Below, in pieces: positions 9,112 to 15,953 of a stretch of 64,000 nt of DNA (the first letter of the stretch is position 1; each line of letters begins with the position of its first letter). The DNA is from Microbulbifer agarilyticus (GTDB lineage: Bacteria > Pseudomonadota > Gammaproteobacteria > Pseudomonadales > Cellvibrionaceae). The notes beneath the pieces are model-generated. The model did not search any database, had not been told where the DNA came from, and saw only the letters and a program-made list of their open reading frames with translations. Position numbers and translations under genes: made by a program. The stretch lies in NCBI RefSeq assembly GCF_020171345.1, contig NZ_JAIUZM010000002.1, forward strand, positions 124,001 to 188,000, read 5' to 3'.

Positions 9112-9759
9112 ATGACAGCGATGGAAATCGATCAGTGGCGTAGAGAGTATTTGCAGGGCGGCCTGGAGCGGGGCGACCTGGCGGATGACCCGATCAGCCA
9201 GTTTCGCAATTGGCTCGAGGAGGCGGTAAAGGCGGATATCTCCGACCCCAGTGCCATGTGCCTGAGTACCGCCGATGCCAGCGGGCAGCCGTCCCAGCGC
9301 ATCGTGTTGTTGAAAGGGTTCGATGAGTCCGGTTTTGTGTTCTATACCAATCTGAAAAGTCAGAAGGCGTGGGATATTACCGCCAACCCGAAGGTTTCAC
9401 TGTTGTTCCCCTGGCATTTTCTGGAGCGCCAGGTGATTGTGCGCGGTGAAGCACGGCAGCTGGCAGACGCAGAGGCCGATGCCTATTTTTCCAGTCGCCC
9501 GCGCGAAAGTCAGATTGCCGCTTGGGCTTCACACCAAAGTGATGCGATTGTTTCCCGTGAGGTGCTGGAAGAGCAGTTCGCCGCGTGTGAGAAAAAATTT
9601 GAAGGGGCTGAAGTACCTCGGCCGGAGTTCTGGGGCGGTTATCGGGTAGTGCCTCACGCGGTGGAATTCTGGCAGGGGCGAGCATCTCGCCTGCACGATC
9701 GTCTCATTTATCGCGCGATGGAAGACGGTGTGTGGCAAGTGGAACGGCTAAGCCCCTGA
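9112..9759 (+). CDS. pdxH: Pyridoxamine 5'-phosphate oxidase
   Basis: FMN-dependent oxidase making pyridoxal 5'-phosphate from PNP or PMP, the last step of vitamin B6 synthesis and salvage. The 215-residue length is typical. Recognisable blocks are the FMN-binding RIVLLKGFDESGFVFYTNLKS and LLFPWHFLERQV, SRPRESQIAAWASHQS, and the C-terminal EFWQGRASRLHDR that binds substrate. ATG 9112 has an AAAGGA site close upstream. It stands alone, with divergent and downstream genes unrelated; the other B6 gene of the window, pdxJ, is 30 kb away. Several PLP enzymes (Kbl, DapC) are encoded nearby but that is coincidental. Confidence 0.97.
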   Translation: MTAMEIDQWRREYLQGGLERGDLADDPISQFRNWLEEAVKADISDPSAMCLSTADASGQPSQRIVLLKGFDESGFVFYTNLKSQKAWDITANPKVSLLFPWHFLERQVIVRGEARQLADAEADAYFSSRPRESQIAAWASHQSDAIVSREVLEEQFAACEKKFEGAEVPRPEFWGGYRVVPHAVEFWQGRASRLHDRLIYRAMEDGVWQVERLSP

Positions 9760-10247
9760 GGGCAGGGCTGCCATTGACCTGCGTCGAGTGAGTATTTTGC
9801 CAATTTTGTAAAAGAATTGGGCTTTTTGAAGTCGGCCGCGCATTTGCCCCAGTAATTTTTACTATTGATGTCAGCGATGAGGGGTTTCTGGGAAACGTTA
9901 CCCAGAGACTCATACTTTTTTAAGGTTGCTACCTGAGCAACGCATTGGAGAAATAACGAAACAGTTTTTCGCTTTCTCTGTGGGTTGACGCTCCGGTCAC
10001 ATTTTTTAGCCTAATGCCGCGACTTTGTATTTGTCGCTTTTGCGACAGGTAGAATGAATTTCTCGATATGTTGGGGGTTTTGCAATAGCTAAACCTCTTG
10101 TAATCTTTCGCGTGTCCGCACTTTTTATCAGGTGCGACCATTTTGAGCACGGTTGCTGACCTCTGCTAGCGGTGGTTTTTGGAGAGGTCGCTGTGGTTCT
10201 GTTGCTGCAAATTACATAAAAATAACTCAGTGCAATGGAGAGAAAAC
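9760..10247 (+). other. Leader region of the TonB-dependent receptor
   Basis: 488 bases with no credible gene. It contains the LacI-type palindrome at 9887-9906, a 6-bp hairpin TGTCGC-TTTT-GCGACA at 10032-10047, and the receptor ribosome site. A long, regulated 5' region is common for receptors of this class. No promoter elements are assigned. Confidence 0.45.
9887..9906. promoter_or_regulatory. LacI/GalR-type operator palindrome
   Basis: TCTGGGAAACGTTACCCAGA is a 20-bp palindrome with a central CG and only one mismatched pair. The AACGTT core flanked by G/C arms is the form of LacI-family operators. It lies about 340 bases upstream of the receptor start. No LacI-type regulator gene is in the window. 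Confidence 0.5.
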
Positions 10248-12572
10248 ATGGGAAGTCAAACTGACGGCATCGCGTCCAATTCCTTTCGTCTGAACACTGC
10301 CAATGGCAAAAGCAAGAATCTGGTGCTGGCTTCGGCCTGCTCGCTGGCTGCTTTGTCACTGGCTTGTGGTGTAGGTAGCGTGCATGCTGCCGCAGCGGAG
10401 GGTTCTGTCAGTACGTTAATGGACGAAGTCCAGGTGACTGCGCGTAAGCGTGCGGAAGCTGAAATGCTGCAGGAAATACCTGTTGCCGCCACAGCCTATT
10501 CTGGCGATCAGTTGGAAGCTCTGCAGACCCGCGACCTGCAAAGCCTTGCTTTCAAAATGCCGAACGTTCAGCTGGACGATATCGGTACCGTTAAGAACAC
10601 TGCGAACTTCACAGTGCGCGGCCTTGGTGTGAACAGTTCAATCCCCTCCATTGACCCTACTGTCGGCGTGTTTGTCGATGGCATGTATATGGGTATCAAC
10701 GCTGGGGTTGTGACGGACATGTTTGACCTCGAAGGTATTGAGGTCCTGCGTGGGCCTCAGGGGCTGCTGTTTGGCCGCAACGTGACCGGTGGTGCGGTGG
10801 TCATCAAGACTGCACGCCCAACAGAAGAGTTTTCCAGTAAGTTCAAAGTTTCCACCACCGACAACCTCGATTCGGTTGTGGCGGCCAATGTAAATGGTGC
10901 GATCTCCGATACCGTCAATGGCCGTGTCACCGTTTATTACAACGATGATCAGGGCTGGTTTGAGAATGTCGCTACCGGCAACGATAACGCCGGCGCCTCC
11001 CAGAGCTGGTTTATTCGCCCGAGTTTCAGTGTTGACTTGGGTGAGTCCTCCGAGCTTCTGGTGCGCATGGAGCACGGCAAGATGGATTCCGACGGTGTCG
11101 TCGCGCAAAACCGTGGCCAGCCAATCTTTGGCCCTGACGGCTCCCTGATTGCTCCTGGCGCTCAGCAGCTTGCCGGTCTCTTCGGGATCACCGACTGGGA
11201 CAATAGCGGTGACTCTTTTGAGGTAGCCCAGAACGAGGAAGGTTTCCAGGACGACGAATGGACCCAGGTCATTGCCGAGTACAACCACGACGTGGCATTT
11301 GGCAACGGTACCATCACCAATATTCTGGCCTGGCGTGAGTACAGCGCAATTGGCCTCGGTGATATCGACTCCCTGCCGATTACCGCCTTCCACGCTAATA
11401 CCAGTGTCGACCAAAGCCAGCTTTCCAATGAGCTGCGCTATGCTGGCCGTTTTGGCTCCACCGCCGTTACCACTGGTCTTTACTGGTTTAGCCAGGATCT
11501 GGAGTATTTTGAAAACCGCCTGTTGCCATTGAACGGTTTGGATATTACCGGTGGTGGCCTGCAGGATCATGAGGCCATGGGTATCTTCGCGCAGGCGGAT
11601 ATTGACCTCAACGAAGAGTGGATTCTGACACTGGGTGGCCGCTACTCAGTGGAAGAAAAGGATGCTCAGGTAGCAACCATTAACCCAGTTGTGGCCGCGA
11701 CCACCATGTGTCAGCTCGGCGGCTGTGCGGTATACGACTTCAATGACAGTGAAGATTGGAATGCTTTCACGCCGAAAATCGGCCTGCAGTGGAACCTGGC
11801 AGACAATGCCCAGCTCTACAGCTATTGGACCAAAGGCTTCCGCAGCGGTGGTTACAACATGCGTAACACCGGTCTGCTGTATCAGCCGGGCCCCACTGAC
11901 CAGGAAGAGCAGACCAGCTTCGAAATCGGTGGTAAAGCCGACTGGTTTGACGGACGTGTACGTACCAACTTTGCACTGTTCCACAACACCATTGACGATA
12001 TGCAGCGTGAGGAAAACTTGGCAGACCCGGTTTTCTCTGTTGTTCAGTACATTCGCAACACAGCTGACGCAACCATTCAGGGGGCCGAGTTTGAGGCCAT
12101 GGCTGCGGCCACCGATAACCTGCTGTTCACCATGAACGTTGGTTATGTGGATGGTGAGTATGACTCTGTGCGCGGTGATATCAGCGGCGACGGTGTGGTG
12201 GACGCAATCGACCTGGGACTGGATATCCCGCGCCTGGCACCGTGGACTTATGGTGTGGGTGTCGTGCACGACCTGCAGCTGGGTAACCTCGGTGTGCTCA
12301 CCTCACGCGTGAACTTCAACCATCGCGATGCATCCCCGTATACTGACAATAACCTCGGCATGTTGTCAGAAACGGATATGCTGGATCTGAGCTTCGGCTT
12401 TGTGCCAGACTCCGGCAGCTATCGCGTGTCGATGTTTGGCAAAAACATCCTGGATGAAGTGACCGAAGGCAACAATACCCAGTTGCCCGCCTCCCTCGGT
12501 GGAGCGGGTGCCAGCTTTACGCCGCTCAACAAGGGCCGTGTGATTGGGGTGGAGCTGACCTACGAGCTGTAA
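10248..12572 (+). CDS. TonB-dependent outer-membrane receptor
   Basis: Energy-coupled outer-membrane transporter of 774 residues. A signal peptide with a long polar n-region and hydrophobic core (LVLASACSLAALSLACG) is followed by the TonB-box-like DEVQVTARKR, a plug domain with FTVRGLGVNSS and GPQGLLFGRNVTGGAVVIKT (plug signature), and a beta barrel ending in VIGVELTYEL with a terminal aromatic-rich strand. The sequence type is the iron/unknown-substrate group common in marine gammaproteobacteria (FpvA/FyuA-like barrel), so substrate is not assignable. ATG 10248 has a GGAG site; an upstream in-frame TTG is rejected. The LacI-type palindrome upstream hints at control by a sugar-responsive repressor. 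Confidence 0.93.
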   Translation: MGSQTDGIASNSFRLNTANGKSKNLVLASACSLAALSLACGVGSVHAAAAEGSVSTLMDEVQVTARKRAEAEMLQEIPVAATAYSGDQLEALQTRDLQSLAFKMPNVQLDDIGTVKNTANFTVRGLGVNSSIPSIDPTVGVFVDGMYMGINAGVVTDMFDLEGIEVLRGPQGLLFGRNVTGGAVVIKTARPTEEFSSKFKVSTTDNLDSVVAANVNGAISDTVNGRVTVYYNDDQGWFENVATGNDNAGASQSWFIRPSFSVDLGESSELLVRMEHGKMDSDGVVAQNRGQPIFGPDGSLIAPGAQQLAGLFGITDWDNSGDSFEVAQNEEGFQDDEWTQVIAEYNHDVAFGNGTITNILAWREYSAIGLGDIDSLPITAFHANTSVDQSQLSNELRYAGRFGSTAVTTGLYWFSQDLEYFENRLLPLNGLDITGGGLQDHEAMGIFAQADIDLNEEWILTLGGRYSVEEKDAQVATINPVVAATTMCQLGGCAVYDFNDSEDWNAFTPKIGLQWNLADNAQLYSYWTKGFRSGGYNMRNTGLLYQPGPTDQEEQTSFEIGGKADWFDGRVRTNFALFHNTIDDMQREENLADPVFSVVQYIRNTADATIQGAEFEAMAAATDNLLFTMNVGYVDGEYDSVRGDISGDGVVDAIDLGLDIPRLAPWTYGVGVVHDLQLGNLGVLTSRVNFNHRDASPYTDNNLGMLSETDMLDLSFGFVPDSGSYRVSMFGKNILDEVTEGNNTQLPASLGGAGASFTPLNKGRVIGVELTYEL

Positions 12573-12585
12573 TCAGCCTGAAGTC

Positions 12586-12612
12586 AAAAGCCCGGCACTG
12601 CCGGGCTTTTTT
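12586..12612 (+). terminator. Rho-independent terminator of the receptor gene
   Basis: AAAAGCCCGGCA-CTGCCGGGCTTTTTT: a strong GC stem (GCCCGGCA/TGCCGGGC) followed by a T-run, 14 bases after the receptor stop codon. Confidence 0.9.
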
Positions 12613-12634
12613 ATTTGTAATGTAAGGAAATTTC

Positions 12635-13612
12635 ATGCGTTTTATTGATCTGCCGGAACATGGCGGCCCCGAGAAGATGGTGCTCGCGCAGGGAGATGCG
12701 CCTGCGGCGGGTGAGGGCGAGGTATTGATCCGGGTCGCGGCCGCTGGGGTTAACCGCCCGGATATCGTTCAACGCGCAGGATTCTATCCTCCACCACCAG
12801 GCGCTTCGCCGGTGCTCGGGTTGGAAGTGGCGGGGGAAGTCATTGCCATCGGCGCGGGCGTGCAGCGCTGGAAAGTCGGCGACCGGGTGTGTGCACTTAC
12901 CAATGGTGGGGGCTATGCGGAATACGCAGTAGCACCAGAAGGGCAGTGCCTGCCGGTACCCAGTGGGTTGAGCGATATAGAGGCTGCGGCATTGCCGGAA
13001 ACGTTTTTTACGGTATGGAGCAACCTGATACATCGTGCCAAGTTGCGAGAAGGTGAAGTTTTGTTGGTGCACGGCGGATCGTCGGGTATTGGAACTACTG
13101 CAATCCAAATCGCGGTAAACCTGGGTGTGCGTGTGATTGCCACCGCGGGCAGTGCGGAAAAGTGTGCCGCCTGTGAGCAGCTGGGTGCGGAGCTTGCAAT
13201 CAATTACCGCGAGCAGGATTTTGTGGAAGCGGTAAAAGCGGCAACCGATGGCAAGGGGGCAGACGTCATCCTCGATATGGTCGGTGGCGACTATGTAGAG
13301 CGCAATATCCAGTGTGCCGCGCGTGACGGCCGCATCGTGAATATCGCCTTCCTGCAGGGTGCGAAAGTCGAGGTCAATATGTTGCCAGTGATGCTGAAGC
13401 GCCTGACCCTGACCGGCTCTACCTTGCGGCCACAGTCACCAGAGGTGAAAGCTGCGATTGCGAGTGACTTGCGTGAACAGGTCTGGCCGTTGGTTGAGGC
13501 GGGTAAAATTCGCCCGCTGATTGCCGCTAGCTTCCCACTGGCTGACGTTGCGGAGGCGCATCGGTTGATGGAGTCGAGCAGCCATATCGGCAAAATTGTA
13601 CTGACTGTTTAA
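12635..13612 (+). CDS. NAD(P)H quinone oxidoreductase, PIG3 family
   Basis: Zinc-free medium-chain reductase (325 residues) transferring electrons from NADPH to quinones. Visible motifs are the N-terminal GroES-like fold with AAGVNRPDIVQRAG and the GLEVAGEV strand, and the Rossmann loop VHGGSSGIGTTAIQIA; the FFTVWSNL and DMVGGDYVERN segments are PIG3-like. The zinc-ligand cluster of alcohol dehydrogenases is absent, as expected. Its 3' end overlaps by 86 bases the convergent transglycosylase gene. A second copy of its last 36 codons lies at 15870-15980, evidence of a local duplication. Confidence 0.92.
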   Translation: MRFIDLPEHGGPEKMVLAQGDAPAAGEGEVLIRVAAAGVNRPDIVQRAGFYPPPPGASPVLGLEVAGEVIAIGAGVQRWKVGDRVCALTNGGGYAEYAVAPEGQCLPVPSGLSDIEAAALPETFFTVWSNLIHRAKLREGEVLLVHGGSSGIGTTAIQIAVNLGVRVIATAGSAEKCAACEQLGAELAINYREQDFVEAVKAATDGKGADVILDMVGGDYVERNIQCAARDGRIVNIAFLQGAKVEVNMLPVMLKRLTLTGSTLRPQSPEVKAAIASDLREQVWPLVEAGKIRPLIAASFPLADVAEAHRLMESSSHIGKIVLTV

Positions 13613-15953
13613 AGAGACCGATAAACCATTGATGGGGCGTCTTCATTGGCGGGCGCCAACTCACATCACCGCTGGTGATCTGGGTATACGACTGGTACAG
13701 GTGGCTGATCTTGCGTACATAGGCTACCGGTTCATCCCCATGAACAAAGCCGTACCGCGCCTTTTCGAAATAGCGTGGCTCTGACAACTTACGCATGGCA
13801 ACTTCCACATTGTCGAACCACTTGTTGGGATCGAGTCCTAGTTTCGCTGCCAGTCGGCGCGCGTCGCGGACGTGGCCAAAGCCGGCATTGTAGGAGGCAA
13901 GGGTAAACCAGAGTCTTTCCGTGGCTGGCAGGTTTTCTTCAAACCGGTCGCGTACCCAGTTGAGGTATTTCACCCCGGCGTCGATACCTCTCTGAGGGTC
14001 GAAAACCGGTGGTGGAAACCCCATATCGCGGGCGGTTCCGGGCATCACCTGTAAAAGTCCCTGGGCACCGGTGGACGATACTGCTTTGGGGTTGAAGCTG
14101 CTCTCGGTCCACATTTGCGCGACGATCATACGCCAGTCAAAGTCGTGCCTTTTCGCAGCGCCTTTTATCAAGTCGTCAAAGGGTGAAAGCGGTTCGCCGG
14201 GTTTGACTTTTGCGGTCGCTTTTTCCAGAAAATCGGCATTGGGTTGGAAGTAGCGCTCAAAAATAGCGTTGGCTTCGGGGTGGTGTTTGTATTTTTTGAC
14301 GAAACGATTGAGCCTCCTGAGTAGGCTGCGATTTCCCCGGACTATCATCCATCCCTGAGGTAGAGCTTCCTCCACTTGTATACCTACACGTAAATTGGGA
14401 TTGAAGGCGGCCCATATCTCAACTCTGTGGGTATCTTCCAGCGTTGCATCGTATTTTCCCTCGGCGACACCGTTGATTATTTGTGCCTGGGAAACCTCCT
14501 CCGGAGCTTCCTCTACTTTGACGTCAATGCCGCGTTCCCGCAGTTGCTTGGCCGTTTCAATGTAGATGGAGTGTGCCCTGACCGTCAGTGTGCGCCCATT
14601 GAGGTCTGCCAGGGTTTCAATCGGAGTGTCGTTTTCATTGCTGATTACGCGAATGCCTGACTCAAAATGTGTGTTAGTAAAGTCGACGCCTTCGGCTTTG
14701 CGTTTTTCAGTAATCGTGGTTGACGCGCCGGCAAAATCTGCCCGCCCTTCGGTCACCCACTTGGTGAGCGGTTCATGAGTGGGTACTACGATGACATTTA
14801 ACTGCAGGTTGTGTTCATCGGCGAATAGTTTGGCGAGCTCGTAATCGAATCCCATTAATACACCGCGCCAGATGAAGCAGCTGGTCGCCTTGTTATAGGT
14901 TGCGAACCGAATCACGCCGGATTTTTTGATCGCCCGCCAGTTGGGAGCCCGGTCTGCGGTATCCTGGATCAGTTGTCGTGTCAGGAAGGTATTAAGGCGG
15001 TTTAGCAGGTCCGGTGATGCTTCGCGTATCGCCCAGCTCACGTTGATTTCATCCCCCACCTTCTGGCCGATCTTGAGATCACTTCGATAACTGGCTACTT
15101 CATTCGTAAGGGCCAGGCTTCCGATAGTAACCGCGTTCGGGTAGCGGACCATCTGATCGAGAAAATGGTCGGTATCATCGCCCGGTGTTGGGTCAATTTG
15201 GATTCGGGCAAATGCCTCGGGATGCTCCTTAAGCAGCTGCTGTCCGAATAGCAAGTGTGCGGTGCCTTCCCACAAGTAGATAGTAGTGCCTTTTAATTTG
15301 CTGATGTCCGAAACATCCGGGCCATCTGTCGTGGAAAGTAAGGCGCGAAAGGTTTGGAGCAGGGGAACACTCCGAGTAATGGCATCATCTTTGGCGAGGC
15401 TCAAGGTGATGTAGTCGGCGACGATATCGGCCTTCCCATTTTTTATCATGTCGATTGCGGCCTGAGGGCTGCGCGCGATGATCCATATTGGTTTTATGCC
15501 CAGTCGCTCGGCAAACTCGTTGGCGAGAAATCGGGTGCTCTGGTTGATAATACTGTCGCGCGGCAGCATTTCCGGGTAGCCGCCGGTGACATTCGCAAAT
15601 CGGATATAGCCGCGCTTGCGAATGGCATCGAGATCGCCCGTTTCGGTATATGAACTCGTGGTAGCGACGATTTCTTGGCTCTCGAGTTCTGGCGCGGCGT
15701 CTTTGGGCTCTGGAGATTTGCTCGTCTTTTCGCAACCCATCGCAAAAAGCATCAACGCAGTGATAAAGAAAATATGCGCATAGCTCAGCGGGCTCTGCCG
15801 GTAAGTCAGCTTAAGGAAAACGGGCGCACGCGACAGCCTCCCAGCTAGAGAGCAGGATGTTGTGGGAGCGGGAAAATTCGTCCGCTGATCGCTGCCAGCT
15901 TCCCGCTTTCGGAAGCTTCGGAGACACACCGTTTGATAGAGTCCAGTGATCAT
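13527..15953 (-). CDS. MltF-like lytic transglycosylase lipoprotein with two SBP domains (copy 1)
   Basis: Membrane-bound murein lytic transglycosylase. Layout: lipoprotein signal with lipid-attachment Cys74 (LMLFAMGC), first SBP_bac_3-type domain (about 95-330), second (about 345-585, IRFATYNKATSCFIWRGVLM onward), then an SLT domain with catalytic Glu617 in MWTESSFNPKAVSSTGAQG and the ASYNAGFGHV motif. E. coli MltF has only one SBP domain. ATG 15953 is the only possible standard start upstream of the signal peptide, but it has no ribosome site and its first 45 codons run antisense through a quinone-oxidoreductase remnant and overlap copy 2 in another frame; the true start is doubtful. The C-terminus is antisense to the 3' end of the quinone oxidoreductase gene. 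Confidence 0.85.
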   Translation of the reverse strand: MITGLYQTVCLRSFRKREAGSDQRTNFPAPTTSCSLAGRLSRAPVFLKLTYRQSPLSYAHIFFITALMLFAMGCEKTSKSPEPKDAAPELESQEIVATTSSYTETGDLDAIRKRGYIRFANVTGGYPEMLPRDSIINQSTRFLANEFAERLGIKPIWIIARSPQAAIDMIKNGKADIVADYITLSLAKDDAITRSVPLLQTFRALLSTTDGPDVSDISKLKGTTIYLWEGTAHLLFGQQLLKEHPEAFARIQIDPTPGDDTDHFLDQMVRYPNAVTIGSLALTNEVASYRSDLKIGQKVGDEINVSWAIREASPDLLNRLNTFLTRQLIQDTADRAPNWRAIKKSGVIRFATYNKATSCFIWRGVLMGFDYELAKLFADEHNLQLNVIVVPTHEPLTKWVTEGRADFAGASTTITEKRKAEGVDFTNTHFESGIRVISNENDTPIETLADLNGRTLTVRAHSIYIETAKQLRERGIDVKVEEAPEEVSQAQIINGVAEGKYDATLEDTHRVEIWAAFNPNLRVGIQVEEALPQGWMIVRGNRSLLRRLNRFVKKYKHHPEANAIFERYFQPNADFLEKATAKVKPGEPLSPFDDLIKGAAKRHDFDWRMIVAQMWTESSFNPKAVSSTGAQGLLQVMPGTARDMGFPPPVFDPQRGIDAGVKYLNWVRDRFEENLPATERLWFTLASYNAGFGHVRDARRLAAKLGLDPNKWFDNVEVAMRKLSEPRYFEKARYGFVHGDEPVAYVRKISHLYQSYTQITSGDVSWRPPMKTPHQWFIGLFKQSVQFCRYGCSTPSTDAPPQRQPVGS

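Noticed and set aside
10638-11570. 310-aa minus-strand frame opposite the TonB-dependent receptor
   Set aside because: Antisense shadow of a clearly coding barrel region; no family motif or start signal.
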